In this document: piece after piece, positions 21,338-30,891 of the stretch
Position numbering within the stretch: position 1 is the first letter of the stretch
How the letters are laid out: every line of letters starts with the position of its first letter
Source of the DNA: Gammaproteobacteria bacterium
GTDB taxonomy: Bacteria > Pseudomonadota > Gammaproteobacteria > Pseudomonadales > Pseudohongiellaceae
Length of the DNA: 64,000 bases
Reading direction: 5' to 3'
Assembly: GCA_012960305.1 (NCBI GenBank)
Contig: DUBM01000011.1
Location: 62,001-126,000 of the forward strand
Program-made: the position numbers and the translations under genes
Notes under the pieces: model-generated
The model's database searches: none
What the model was told of the DNA's origin: nothing
What the model saw: only the letters and a program-made list of their open reading frames with translations

Positions 21338-22840
21338 ATGAAACTTTCGCTCCAGCTAAAGCTCGGTCAGCAATTGACCATGACTCCACAGCTACAGCAA
21401 GCAATTCGATTGCTACAATTATCGACTCTAGATCTTCAGCAAGAAATTCATCAAGCATTGGAAAGAAATCCGATGCTGGAATTAATTGAAAATGATGAAG
21501 AAGAAACTGCACCATCACAGAATTCTGTAGCTGAAAGCAGTGATTCACCCGCCATGACTTCGAATGAAGTAAACCTCGAACGCCCGATGCAAGAGACAGA
21601 AGAACCGAGCTGGGAAGATCAAATACCTACTGAATTAGCTGTAGATAACAATTGGAATGATAGCTACCTCACTTCAAATTCATCTGAATCAAACTATGAT
21701 TCAGAAACGGCAGACTTCGAATCCAGAAATACCACGGTCGACACCCTTCAAGATCATCTTCTTTGGCAATTAAATCTGACTCCAATGTCAGAGAAAGACG
21801 CAACTATTGCCTTCTCAGTTATCGATGCGATTGACCCTAATGGAATGCTCACTGTTGAGATCGAATCACTTCATGCAAGTTTTGAAGACGAGCTGGAAAT
21901 AGAATTAGACGAAGTTATTGCTGTCTTACATCGAATTCAACAGTTTGATCCGATTGGAGTTGGTTATAGAGATCTAGCCGAATGCCTGCTAATTCAACTG
22001 AATCAATATGACAATCCAGAGCAAAAAAAGAATATCGAAAATGCCAAAGTTGTCATCAGGAGTCATCTGCCTTTGCTAGGCAATCGAGATTATGCTCTGC
22101 TGATGCGACGCACTAAGCTAAAAGAAGCTGAGCTTGGGGAGACCATAGCTATAATTGAAAGTTTGGATCCTCGCCCTGGAGCTAATATCTCCCCTCCATC
22201 CACTACCTATATAGTTCCCGACGTTTTCGTTTCTAAAAATAATGAATCCGGCAAATGGAAGGTTGAACTCAACCCGGATACAGCACCCAAGATTCGCATT
22301 AATAACAACTACGCATCTTTGGTAAAACGAGCCGATGCGAGCGATGATAACAACTATCTCAAGGACAACTTGCAAGAAGCAAAATGGTTTATTAAGTCCT
22401 TACAGAGTCGCAACGAAACATTGATGAAAGTTTCCACACGAATAGTTGAACACCAAAAAGACTTCTTAGAATATGGTGAGGAAGCGATGAAACCTTTAGT
22501 ACTTCATAATATTGCCGAAGCAGTAAGCATGCACGAATCTACAATTTCTAGAGTGACTACACAGAAATACATGCATACACCTAAGGGTATTTTTGAACTC
22601 AAGTACTTTTTCTCCAGCCATGTTTCTACTAAAGGTGGTGGTGAGTGCTCTTCAACAGCTATACGGGCAATTATTAAGAAATTAATCACTGCTGAAAATG
22701 TTAAGAAGCCCTTAAGTGATAGTAAAATAACCGACCTACTTGATGAAAAAGGCATTAATGTAGCAAGAAGAACTATTGCCAAATACAGAGAATCTTTATC
22801 CATACCACCATCGAACGAGCGCAAAAGACTGGTTAGTTAA
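21338..22840 (+). CDS. rpoN: RNA polymerase sigma-54 factor
   Basis: 500 aa. Region I '[23 protein letters not shown]' at residues 5-27 (activator-responsive), an acidic region II (about 50-130), the core-binding domain, an HTH, and the RpoN box 'ARRTIAKYR' near residue 477. This sigma factor reads GG-N10-GC promoters such as the one found at 48511-48525 and needs activators like CbrB. A 285-bp gap before it separates it from lptB and may hold its own promoter; I saw no other gene there. No hpf gene follows, unlike E. coli. Confidence 0.97.
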   Translation: MKLSLQLKLGQQLTMTPQLQQAIRLLQLSTLDLQQEIHQALERNPMLELIENDEEETAPSQNSVAESSDSPAMTSNEVNLERPMQETEEPSWEDQIPTELAVDNNWNDSYLTSNSSESNYDSETADFESRNTTVDTLQDHLLWQLNLTPMSEKDATIAFSVIDAIDPNGMLTVEIESLHASFEDELEIELDEVIAVLHRIQQFDPIGVGYRDLAECLLIQLNQYDNPEQKKNIENAKVVIRSHLPLLGNRDYALLMRRTKLKEAELGETIAIIESLDPRPGANISPPSTTYIVPDVFVSKNNESGKWKVELNPDTAPKIRINNNYASLVKRADASDDNNYLKDNLQEAKWFIKSLQSRNETLMKVSTRIVEHQKDFLEYGEEAMKPLVLHNIAEAVSMHESTISRVTTQKYMHTPKGIFELKYFFSSHVSTKGGGECSSTAIRAIIKKLITAENVKKPLSDSKITDLLDEKGINVARRTIAKYRESLSIPPSNERKRLVS

Positions 22841-22904
22841 CAAGAGATTGATTAACCCAAATATCTAATTTTCAATATCAACACAATTCAGAGATTTAAT
22901 ATTC

Positions 22905-23357
22905 ATGCAATTAGAAGAAATTCTTACAGCTGACCGCTGTCACTGCAAGCTCACTGGTGTCAGCAAGAAACGGCTACTTACAAAGGTGAGCGAACTAATA
23001 GCGAAAGATATTGCAGCCCTCGAAGCTGACGATATTTTTAATGCCCTCATGGCCAGGGAACAGCTCGGAACTACCGGCCTAGGTAATGGTATCGCTATCC
23101 CCCACTGCCGCGTGCCGCTCTGCCAGGAAATAATCGGAACTTTGATCACGCTCGAAGAGGCCATCGACTTTGATGCAGTTGATGGGGGTCCTGTCGACCT
23201 TCTCTTTGCATTAATCGTTCCTGAACAAAAGACAGACGACCATATACAAACTCTCGCGGCTATAGCGGAGCTATTCAATGATAAAGATTTTTGTTTTACA
23301 TTGAGACATACCCACGACACTGAAGATTTATTTAATATCGCGGTAACTTACAAGTAA
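22905..23357 (+). CDS. ptsN: Nitrogen-regulatory PTS EIIA component PtsN
   Basis: 150 aa EIIA-Fru/Ntr domain. The phosphorylated His lies in 'TTGLGNGIAIPHCRV' near residue 66; other blocks are 'AIDFDAVDGGPVDLLFALIVPE' and 'HIQTLAAIAELF'. It is phosphorylated via EI-Ntr (PtsP) and NPr (PtsO, 1 kb downstream) and regulates potassium, nitrogen and envelope functions. Follows rpoN by 64 nt with hpf missing in between. Confidence 0.95.
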   Translation: MQLEEILTADRCHCKLTGVSKKRLLTKVSELIAKDIAALEADDIFNALMAREQLGTTGLGNGIAIPHCRVPLCQEIIGTLITLEEAIDFDAVDGGPVDLLFALIVPEQKTDDHIQTLAAIAELFNDKDFCFTLRHTHDTEDLFNIAVTYK

Positions 23358-23401
23358 TAAACCACCACTCTTACTATTACTATTATTTTGAATTTAAGCA
23401 A

Positions 23402-24256
23402 ATGAAACTTACAATTATTAGCGGTCGCTCCGGCTCTGGAAAAAGTACAGCTCTCCATGTCCTTGAAGATCATGGCTATTATTGTATAGACAATCTTCCG
23501 GCTAGCTTATTGATTTCACTAGCCAACAGAATTACTGCAGGGGCAGCTGAAATTCCAAATGTAGCTGTAAGTATCGATGCGCGAAATAGTTCGACAGATT
23601 TACAACAAGCTCCGATGATGATCAAAGAACTCAAAACACGAAAACTTCTTATAGAAATTATATTTCTCGATGCCAACAGCCAAACTCTGTTACAACGCTT
23701 TAGTGAAAGCCGGCGAAAGCATCCATTGACGACAGAAACTCTCAGTCTTACAGAGGCCATTGACCAGGAATCCGAACTATTAGAGTCAATTTCTATAATG
23801 GCAAGTTTGTCTATCGATACAAGCAACATGTCTCAACATCAACTTAGAGATACCATCAAAAATCGTCTTTGCGATAGCACTGAAAATGGTTTAGCACTTC
23901 AGTTTCAGTCTTTTGGCTACAAGAACGGAGTACCCGCAGACGCAGATATAGTTTATGATCTTCGATGTTTGCCGAATCCATATTGGGATACAACACTGCG
24001 CGCTCTCACCGGTCTAGATAGCCCAGTAGTTTCATACTTAGATTCACGGGAAGAGGTTCAAGAGATGTCCAAAGACATTGCCGCTTACTTACAGAAATGG
24101 CTACCCAGTTTTGAATTCAATAACAGAAGCTATATAACCGTGGCATTGGGCTGTACGGGTGGTCAACATAGATCGGTATATTTATGTGAGAAATTGAGTC
24201 AAGAATTTTCTGCAAACTATTCCAATGTGCAAGCTCGCCACCGTGAACTTAATTGA
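23402..24256 (+). CDS. rapZ: RNase adapter protein RapZ (YvcJ family)
   Basis: 284 aa. N-terminal P-loop 'ISGRSGSGKSTALHVLED', 'CIDNLPASLL', then 'DLRCLPNPYW' and a C-terminal domain with 'GCTGGQHRSVYLCEKL' near residue 256, implicated in ligand and sRNA binding. In enterobacteria RapZ directs RNase E to GlmZ; in other groups it is studied as a nucleotide-binding protein. The rpoN-ptsN-rapZ-ptsO context is conserved. Confidence 0.95.
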   Translation: MKLTIISGRSGSGKSTALHVLEDHGYYCIDNLPASLLISLANRITAGAAEIPNVAVSIDARNSSTDLQQAPMMIKELKTRKLLIEIIFLDANSQTLLQRFSESRRKHPLTTETLSLTEAIDQESELLESISIMASLSIDTSNMSQHQLRDTIKNRLCDSTENGLALQFQSFGYKNGVPADADIVYDLRCLPNPYWDTTLRALTGLDSPVVSYLDSREEVQEMSKDIAAYLQKWLPSFEFNNRSYITVALGCTGGQHRSVYLCEKLSQEFSANYSNVQARHRELN

Positions 24257-24331
24257 TCGATTCAGGTTTTTCAGTAAATTGTTAGATAATTTTTTATCTT
24301 TCCAGCTTTATTGCACAACTTATTAGGGCTA

Positions 24332-24607
24332 ATGAGACAAATGCTTAAGCAACAAATTTCAATAATTAATAACGCCGGACTCCATGCGAGAGCGGCATCG
24401 AAGTTAGTTGAACTCACTAGTACATTCGCCAGTGATGTTAAAATCGGCACAGATAAAATGGTGAACGGTAAAAGTATCCTTTCTCTTATGATGCTAGCTG
24501 CTACAAAAGGTACGTCACTAAATGTCGTACTCGATGGCCCCGATGAAGATCAGGCAATGATCGCTCTTATCGCACTGATCGATGATGGCTTTGGCGAATC
24601 CGAGTAA
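24332..24607 (+). CDS. ptsO: Nitrogen PTS phosphocarrier NPr
   Basis: 91 aa from the ATG at 24332 (88 aa from 24341; a TTG at 24311 is unlikely). HPr fold with the phosphorylated His in 'NNAGLHARAASKLVEL' near residue 19 and the regulatory-loop serine in 'MVNGKSILSLMML'. It transfers phosphate from PtsP to PtsN. Last gene of the rpoN operon; a terminator follows at once. Confidence 0.94.
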   Translation: MRQMLKQQISIINNAGLHARAASKLVELTSTFASDVKIGTDKMVNGKSILSLMMLAATKGTSLNVVLDGPDEDQAMIALIALIDDGFGESE

Positions 24608-24631
24608 AGCAGCTCAAACAACCTGCTTTTT
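24606..24631 (+). terminator. Rho-independent terminator after ptsO
   Basis: AAAGCAG (24606-24612), 10-nt loop, CTGCTTT (24623-24629), then further Ts. The left arm overlaps the ptsO stop codon. It ends the kds-lpt-rpoN-pts series. Confidence 0.75.
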
Positions 24632-24788
24632 CAATATCCGCAATATTTCTCTTAACGTTAAAATGGCGATAGAATTGCGCTAACCCACGTAAACCATCGG
24701 TTTATAAGTGCCTTTCAACAGTTCTCGGCGTCTATAATTCCAAATACGTTCTGTTTACAACAATAAAGCACAAGTGTCGAACTGCAAT

Positions 24789-26147
24789 ATGTCTCAAGTA
24801 AAAGAGCCGCAAATCAAGAAGGACCACGTGCTTGAACTCAGTCAAGCAATAGATAGTGGTTCTCTCTACCAAGTGAGGCAGATGATAAAAACTCTGCCCA
24901 CTGCTGGTATTGCACATTTACTTGAGTCTTCACCTCCAAAAACTCGAACCGTCCTTTGGCAATTAATTGACAAAGATGCTGAAGGCGAAATTATTCAGTA
25001 TCTGAATGAAGATCTGCAACACGATATCCTCAGCGAACTGAACCCCCAGCAAGTCGTAAAACTAACCGAAGGGCTGGAAACTGACGATCTCGCAGATATA
25101 CTTCAACAACTCCCTCAACAAGTTACTTTACAAGTCCTGCAAGCCATGGACCTGCAGGATAGAGACCGTGTCGAAAGCATTCTCTCCTATGACGAGGATA
25201 CTGCTGGCGGATTAATGAACACTGACACTATTACCGTGAGGCCCAGGCATACGGTAGAGCTAGTGCTCAGGTACTTGCGTCGCCACGACAGCATTCCGGA
25301 AATGACCGATAATCTTCATGTAGTCAATCGAGACGATGAATTTCTCGGCATATTACCCCTACGGGCACTTCTGGTTTCCGGTCCCAACACCCCTGTCAGG
25401 GATGTTATGGGTGAAGATATAGAGGCAATTCCAGTAGATATGGAAGCCACTCAAGTAGCTCAACTATTTGAGCAACATGATTGGGTGTCTGCACCTGTTA
25501 TCGATAGCGAAGGTAAACTTCTTGGGCGTATTACTATTGATGATGTTGTTGATGTGATTAGAGACAGTACTGAACACTCTTTAATGAGTATGGCCGGCCT
25601 TGATGAAGAAGACGACACTTTCGCACCTGTATTTAAAACCGCAAGACGACGAGCTCTATGGTTAGGCATCAACCTAATGACTGCAATTCTTGCCTCGTTA
25701 GTTATATATATGTTTCAAGACACTCTCGACCGGGTGGTCTATTTGGCAGTACTCATGCCTATTGTTGCCAATATGGGGGGGGTAGCCGGGACCCAGACTC
25801 TAACTCTAGTAATAAGAAGTCTCGCTCTAGGCCATATCAGTCCATCGAACAGTCACTGGCTATTAATTAGAGAGCTAGGAGTGGCAGCCTTAAATGGCAC
25901 AGTTTGGGCTGTGGTAATCTCAATAATTACCTATGTTTGGTATCGAGATATTCAGCTTAGCGCGATAATAGCAGCAGCCATGTTAATCAATTTAGTGATT
26001 GCGGCATTTGCAGGCGCCTATTTACCACTTCTACTTAAACGTATGAATATCGATCCTGCGCTCGCGGGAACCGTTGCATTGACCACAGTTACCGATTCCA
26101 TTGGTTTTTTTGCCTTTCTAGGCTTAGCACAAATATTTTACCTATAG
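24789..26147 (+). CDS. mgtE: Magnesium transporter MgtE
   Basis: 452 aa from the ATG at 24789 (a GTG at 24774 would add 5 residues). An N-terminal superhelical MgtE_N domain (about 20-130), two CBS domains (about 135-255, 'GGLMNTDTITVRP', 'LLGRITIDDVVDVI') and five C-terminal membrane helices with the pore signature 'ANMGGVAGTQTLTLVIRSLALG' near residue 330. It is a Mg2+-gated channel; the CBS domains close it when cytosolic Mg2+ is high. The leader has an A-rich AACAATAAA stretch at 24759-24767. Confidence 0.96.
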   Translation: MSQVKEPQIKKDHVLELSQAIDSGSLYQVRQMIKTLPTAGIAHLLESSPPKTRTVLWQLIDKDAEGEIIQYLNEDLQHDILSELNPQQVVKLTEGLETDDLADILQQLPQQVTLQVLQAMDLQDRDRVESILSYDEDTAGGLMNTDTITVRPRHTVELVLRYLRRHDSIPEMTDNLHVVNRDDEFLGILPLRALLVSGPNTPVRDVMGEDIEAIPVDMEATQVAQLFEQHDWVSAPVIDSEGKLLGRITIDDVVDVIRDSTEHSLMSMAGLDEEDDTFAPVFKTARRRALWLGINLMTAILASLVIYMFQDTLDRVVYLAVLMPIVANMGGVAGTQTLTLVIRSLALGHISPSNSHWLLIRELGVAALNGTVWAVVISIITYVWYRDIQLSAIIAAAMLINLVIAAFAGAYLPLLLKRMNIDPALAGTVALTTVTDSIGFFAFLGLAQIFYL

Positions 26148-26188
26148 CCACTAATCAACCCTAATTACTAGATGTAACGTAACTACTA

Positions 26189-26686
26189 ATGAGTCCAGAA
26201 AGAAAAACCACAATAAAATCAGAAGAAATCAGTAAGACTCAACGAAAAAAGGAAGCTCAAGACCTGAAGCAGCTAGGCCAAGAATTGACTAAATTTACTG
26301 TGCAACAACTGCAATCACTGCCCCTGTCAGATAAATTAATTACTGAATTATTAGAATTTAATCGATTACCGAATAGCCACGGTGCAAAAAAACGTCAACT
26401 ACAGTTTATTGGGAAGTTAATGCGCGCCAATGATGCTGAAGAGATCAGAAATGCAATTCCTAAACTACCGCCAAAATCCAAAAAAACTAGTAGCAAAAAT
26501 AATGAAATATCGATTTGGTGCGACAAGATCTTGCAAGGCTCAAATGAAGAGATTAATGAATCTCTAATTAAATTCCCAAATACCGAGAGACAACAACTAA
26601 GACAATTTCAGCGCGAATTCGTCCGAGCTGAAGAATCTCGTCGCACCACCCTCAAAATAAAACTTATTCGTTATTTACTGAGTTAG
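26189..26686 (+). CDS. darP: Ribosome-associated protein DarP (YjgA, DUF615)
   Basis: 165 aa, basic and helical. The N-terminal 'SEEISKTQRKKEAQDLKQLGQEL' matches the typical DUF615 start ('SKSQ-KR---LQ-LG-EL'); 'LPLSDKLITELLEFNRLPNSHGAKKRQLQFIGKLMR' is the strongest family block. DarP assists 50S subunit maturation. It normally sits beside pmbA; here it follows mgtE by 41 nt. Confidence 0.88.
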   Translation: MSPERKTTIKSEEISKTQRKKEAQDLKQLGQELTKFTVQQLQSLPLSDKLITELLEFNRLPNSHGAKKRQLQFIGKLMRANDAEEIRNAIPKLPPKSKKTSSKNNEISIWCDKILQGSNEEINESLIKFPNTERQQLRQFQREFVRAEESRRTTLKIKLIRYLLS

Positions 26687-26859
26687 ATTTACAAAAAAAA
26701 GTCCGACAGCCATCAAAATTCTATTAAAGGATGAGCTACGGCTGGTCTTAAATTACGACAATACACCGTTGTGCCAAATCGGTGATTCGTGCATAGCTTT
26801 CTTTTTGATTATGCCGAGATTGGGAGGGTAAGTTAGCATTCATTAATCAAACACTCTGA

Positions 26860-26875
26860 TAGTGCTTAAGCACTA
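26860..26875. promoter_or_regulatory. Perfect 16-bp palindrome upstream of the symporter operon
   Basis: TAGTGCTTAAGCACTA reads the same on both strands. It lies 245 bp before the DUF4212 start codon in an otherwise non-coding leader. A dimeric regulator site is the simplest reading; the protein is unknown. Confidence 0.4.
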
Positions 26876-27099
26876 AATGTACAGATATAGCAATGTCTTA
26901 ACTAAGTTTAGTAAATATATTGGATTCAATAAGCAATTTCCTCCGAAATTCATTGGAGACTCTGAATACCACCCTCAAGCTCACTATCTATACGGTCTGG
27001 AGATTAAGTGATACAATCTTAGCGCAGAAAAATGAGTCTAAAAACAAAGAAAATTCTTCAGATCGCATTCTTAGTTCTACCCAAGAGAGTAGAACGGAT

Positions 27100-27114
27100 A
27101 AGAACAATAAGAGG
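27100..27114 (+). promoter_or_regulatory. A-rich (AAN)n motif overlapping the ribosome binding site of the DUF4212 gene
   Basis: AAGAACAATAAGAGG: four AAN repeats run straight into the Shine-Dalgarno AGAGG, 6 nt before the ATG at 27121. This is the layout of Hfq/Crc-repressed mRNAs in Pseudomonas, such as amiE, where Hfq's distal face covers an A-rich motif at the start site. It is a candidate target of the CrcZ-like RNA at 48.5 kb. Confidence 0.5.
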
Positions 27115-27120
27115 CAACCC

Positions 27121-27411
27121 ATGTCTGATAGCAACGCCCAATCGTACTGGAAATCCAATATCAAGCTCGTTATAAAACTAATGTGTGTCTGGTTTTTCAT
27201 TTCGTTCGGTTGCGGAATTCTATTCGTAGACGCTCTAGACACAATCAGGTTTGGTGGCTTTAAATTGGGTTTTTGGATCGCCCAGCAAGGCGCAATTTTA
27301 GTCTTTGTCGCACTCATTTACATATATATTTATTACATGGACAAACTCGATGATCGCTACAAAAAAGATTCACTAGAATTATCGGATGAGGCTGCAGAGG
27401 AAGTCAATTAA
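27121..27411 (+). CDS. DUF4212 small membrane subunit of a sodium/solute symporter
   Basis: 96 aa from the ATG at 27121. Two membrane helices (about 18-40 and 49-72) with the family pattern 'YWKSNIKLVIKLMCVWFFISFGCGILF' and 'GFKLGFWIAQQGAILVFV', and a charged C-terminus ('MDKLDDRYKKD'). DUF4212 proteins are always paired with a VC_2705-type SSS symporter, here encoded immediately after with a 1-nt stop/start overlap. Likely required for carrier assembly or activity. Confidence 0.9.
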   Translation: MSDSNAQSYWKSNIKLVIKLMCVWFFISFGCGILFVDALDTIRFGGFKLGFWIAQQGAILVFVALIYIYIYYMDKLDDRYKKDSLELSDEAAEEVN

Positions 27412-29099
27412 TGAGCGTACAAATTTGGACTATTATTTTTGTCTTCCTTTCATTTAGCCTCTACATTGGAATTGCCATTTGGTCGCGAGCTGGATCAACG
27501 AAAGAATTTTACATAGCCGGTGGTGGCGTTCCTCCTTTAGCCAACGGGATGGCAACTGCCGCTGACTGGATGTCCGCCGCCTCATTCATTTCGATGGCAG
27601 GCTTGATTTCAGTCCTGGGAAGAGACGGCACTTTCTATTTGATGGGCTGGACCGGAGGCTATGTACTACTCGCTTTGCTATTAGCCCCTTATCTTCGTAA
27701 GTTTGGAAAATTCACCGTGCCTGATTTTATTGGTGATCGTTACTACTCAAAATCTGCCCGACTCATCGCAGTATTTTGCGCAATCACGGTTTCATTTGTA
27801 TATGTGTGTGGCCAAATGCAAGGTGCTGGAATTGTATTTTCCAGGTTCTTAGAAGTTGATATCACGACAGGCGTAATCATCGGTATGGCGATCGTATTTT
27901 TCTATGCCGTCATGGGCGGGATGAAGGGCATAACCTATACACAAGTAGCCCAATACTGCGTTCTTATTTTCGCTTTTATGGTGCCGGCAATTTTTATCTC
28001 CATCTTAATGACAGGTCAAGTCATTCCTCAAGTGGGCTTTGGTTCTGAACTAACCGAAGCCTATGGAGGCGGATATTTACTAGACAGGCTAGATGCTCTG
28101 AGTCAGGAACTTGGCTTCGATACCTATACTGAAGGACAGCGCAGCACGCAAGATGTTTTCTTCATCACCGCCGCGTTAATGTTTGGTACGGCAGGATTAC
28201 CTCATGTGATCATTCGCTTTTTCACTGTGCCTAATGTGCGAGATGCCAGACGATCAGCTGGTTACGCCTTAATTTTCATAGCAATTCTATACACAACCGC
28301 ACCAGCAGTGGCTGCATTTGCTCGAACGAATCTTATTAACACTGTTAACAACATCGAGTATTCCGCGGTGCCCGAATGGTTTACCCAGTGGGAAACCACA
28401 AGCCTTATAACGTTCGATGACAAAAACAACGATGGACGAATTCAATTCGTCGGAAACTCTGATGCCAACGAGTTAAATGTAAACCGCGACATCATTGTTC
28501 TCGCCAATCCAGAAATTGCTGGCTTACCTAATTGGGTGGTAGCACTAGTGGCAGCTGGAGCCTTAGCGGCAGCGCTCTCTACGGCTGCCGGTTTACTCTT
28601 AGTTATATCGACATCAGTTGCCCACGACCTCCTTAAGAGGAGTTTCATGCCCAAGATAAGCGAGAAACAAGAGCTACTCTATGCGCGAATATCGATTTTT
28701 TGTGCGGTGCTGATCGCAGGGTACTTTGGCATAAATCCGCCTGCTTATGTTGCACAGGTTGTAGCTTTTGCTTTTGGACTCGCTGCAGCTTCGTTCTTTC
28801 CAGCGATTGTACTGGGAATATTTAGGAAGCGCATGAATAAGGAAGGTGCCATTGCCGGGATGATCACCGGATTTAGCTTCACGGCTCTTTATATAATATA
28901 TTTTCGTTTTGTAAATCCAACAGCAGATGACGCAGAAAATTGGTTATTCGGAATCTCTCCAGAAGGAATTGGAACTGTTGGGACTTTGCTAAATTTCGCT
29001 GTTGCCTTAACTGTCGCGAAATTTAATCCTGATCCTCCGCAAGAAGTTCAAAAGATCGTAGAAGAAATCAGATTACCTGGAGAAACTATCGTTCGATAA
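27411..29099 (+). CDS. Sodium/solute symporter, VC_2705 subfamily (SSS family, probable small carboxylate uptake)
   Basis: 562 aa with about 13 membrane helices. SSS signatures are 'FYIAGGGVPPLANGMATAADWMSAASFISMAGL' near residue 32 and 'GALAAALSTAAGLLLVISTSVAHDL' near 385. The family is related to the acetate permease ActP, and in Vibrio the orthologous pair is controlled with acetyl-CoA synthetase by an acetate-responsive system; acetate or another monocarboxylate is thus the likely substrate (inference). Coupled to the DUF4212 gene. Confidence 0.9.
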   Translation: MSVQIWTIIFVFLSFSLYIGIAIWSRAGSTKEFYIAGGGVPPLANGMATAADWMSAASFISMAGLISVLGRDGTFYLMGWTGGYVLLALLLAPYLRKFGKFTVPDFIGDRYYSKSARLIAVFCAITVSFVYVCGQMQGAGIVFSRFLEVDITTGVIIGMAIVFFYAVMGGMKGITYTQVAQYCVLIFAFMVPAIFISILMTGQVIPQVGFGSELTEAYGGGYLLDRLDALSQELGFDTYTEGQRSTQDVFFITAALMFGTAGLPHVIIRFFTVPNVRDARRSAGYALIFIAILYTTAPAVAAFARTNLINTVNNIEYSAVPEWFTQWETTSLITFDDKNNDGRIQFVGNSDANELNVNRDIIVLANPEIAGLPNWVVALVAAGALAAALSTAAGLLLVISTSVAHDLLKRSFMPKISEKQELLYARISIFCAVLIAGYFGINPPAYVAQVVAFAFGLAAASFFPAIVLGIFRKRMNKEGAIAGMITGFSFTALYIIYFRFVNPTADDAENWLFGISPEGIGTVGTLLNFAVALTVAKFNPDPPQEVQKIVEEIRLPGETIVR

Positions 29100-29143
29100 A
29101 CGACGCATCATTTGTAATAAAGAAAATCTAAACAAGCTGCCTA

Positions 29144-30814
29144 TCAGGTTTTACGCTTGCCGTGATCTATCTTTTTCCAATAATCAGTCACGGTTTGCTT
29201 CATATCTCGATGCATAAATAAGAGTCCAAATAAATTTGGCGCTGTCATTAAGACGATAGTGATTAGTGAAACATTCCAAATAATCGTTGTATCTGCTAAT
29301 GCCGCATAGAAGAAAGCCAACACGTAAGCCACCCGATAAGGCAATACCGATTTAGCACCCAACAAATATGTCATTGCTCGATCGCCGTAGTATGACCATG
29401 CAATCGCGGTTGAAAAAGCGAACAACATCAACCCAATAGAAACAATATACTTACCATAGTCACCGAGCAATCCGCGGGTGAACGCGACAGTCGTAAGCGG
29501 CACAGAATGCAATAGCGATCGACCATTTACGGCCACAGCTGTATCCACCAACTGCCCACCAGATACGCTAAGCGATCCAGAGATTGCATTCCCATCACGA
29601 GAAAAAACTATATTTTCCGCAAATGATCTCGCCGCGATCAAGGTAAAATCATTGAGGTTTTGAATCTGTCCATTTTGCAGAATAACATCACCTGAATAGC
29701 TGGTGACAGCAGATTCATCGCCATTTAAGTAGGAAAACAATTCTTGTTTATGATCGGTATTGGATTCCAATAAGTGTCCGCTGACGAAGTTCATATCAGC
29801 TCTTTGGAATTCATTGTCGAATTTTTCCATCCATACACCGGAAGACAGTATGACTAGACCGGTAATAGTACAAATGACGATTGTGTCGATGAACGGCTCT
29901 AGTATCGAGACCATACCTTCATCTGCTGGCTCATCTGTTCTCGCGGCTGCGTGAGCGATGGGAGCTGAGCCCTGTCCTGCTTCGTTTGAATAAAGACCTC
30001 GATTTACACCTCTGTCAAAAGCGTATGCAAAGGTCGCACCAAGAAATCCACCGGTAGCCGCAGAGCCGGTGAAAGCGTCACTAAATATAGATGCGAAAGA
30101 AGGAATAATGTTCCCCAGATTTGGAATTATGACTGCAAATGCTCCAAATATATAAATAAATGACATCGTAGGAACAATCGCTGCAGCTACTTTCGCGATA
30201 CGGGTGATTCCACCAATAATTACCAATGCTAATAGCACTGAAAGCACACTTCCAGTAATCAAAGGATCTAGCGAGAAGGTACTTTCAAGACCCGCTGCAA
30301 TACTATTTATCTGAGGCAGGTTGCCAGTGCCAAAAGAAGAGAGCACGGTGGCAATGGCGAAAATTATAGCTAGCCACTTCGCGTTCATGCCCTTTTCCAT
30401 ATAGTACATGGGGCCACCGGCAATAGACCCATCTTCAGTTTCAGTGCGATATTTGTGAGAAAGAGTGACTTCAACAAATTTGCTGGTCATACCGAAGAAT
30501 GCCGTCATCCACATCCAAAACAATGCTGCTGGACCGCCAAGGTGCAGTGCGAGGGCTACACCACCTATGTTGCCAGTACCCACTGTTCCGGATAGCGCCG
30601 TTGATAAGGCCTGAAAGTGAGAGGTGTCACCTTTCGCACCAGCCTTATCAAACTTTCCCAACACCACACCAATGGCGTGTTTGAAATAGCGAATTTGGGG
30701 GAAACCCAAGTAGAAAGTAAAGAAGATTCCAACTGATAAAAGAAATGTGGGAAACCAAATAGCACTGCCGAGGAAACCATCTAGAAAAATTAAAAAGTCA
30801 TTAACTGCGTCCAA
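29144..30814 (-). CDS. Sodium:alanine (AGCS-family) amino acid symporter with a periplasmic-type insertion
   Basis: 556 aa, longer than the usual 440-490 of AlsT/DagA carriers. Family motifs are '[24 protein letters not shown]' near residue 64, '[16 protein letters not shown]' and '[27 protein letters not shown]' near 268. Between 'SSGVWMEKF' and '[11 protein letters not shown]' an extra soluble segment of roughly 90 residues (about 340-430) interrupts the helices, accounting for the added length. Couples Na+ entry to uptake of alanine or glycine. No ligand-specific residues can be read with confidence. Confidence 0.9.
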   Translation of the reverse strand: MDAVNDFLIFLDGFLGSAIWFPTFLLSVGIFFTFYLGFPQIRYFKHAIGVVLGKFDKAGAKGDTSHFQALSTALSGTVGTGNIGGVALALHLGGPAALFWMWMTAFFGMTSKFVEVTLSHKYRTETEDGSIAGGPMYYMEKGMNAKWLAIIFAIATVLSSFGTGNLPQINSIAAGLESTFSLDPLITGSVLSVLLALVIIGGITRIAKVAAAIVPTMSFIYIFGAFAVIIPNLGNIIPSFASIFSDAFTGSAATGGFLGATFAYAFDRGVNRGLYSNEAGQGSAPIAHAAARTDEPADEGMVSILEPFIDTIVICTITGLVILSSGVWMEKFDNEFQRADMNFVSGHLLESNTDHKQELFSYLNGDESAVTSYSGDVILQNGQIQNLNDFTLIAARSFAENIVFSRDGNAISGSLSVSGGQLVDTAVAVNGRSLLHSVPLTTVAFTRGLLGDYGKYIVSIGLMLFAFSTAIAWSYYGDRAMTYLLGAKSVLPYRVAYVLAFFYAALADTTIIWNVSLITIVLMTAPNLFGLLFMHRDMKQTVTDYWKKIDHGKRKT

Positions 30815-30891
30815 AGTAATTCCCCACGTGGTTGGCTATACTCAAATCAGCTGATTGATCCAAAATCTTTCTTCTGCCTACTTCAATCTTA

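Larger units (their letters stand above)
26687..27120. other. 434-bp leader region of the DUF4212/SSS symporter operon
   Basis: No gene was recognised. The symporter small-subunit frame stays open upstream of 27121 to about 26920, but that extension has no DUF4212 similarity, no good start and no ribosome binding site. The stretch holds a 16-bp palindrome (26860-26875) and an A-rich motif over the ribosome binding site (27100-27114), both listed separately. Confidence 0.5.

Noticed and set aside
25775-25782. Run of eight Gs in mgtE as a phase-variation tract
   Set aside because: It encodes the conserved NMGGV pore motif and is too short for a convincing slippage switch.
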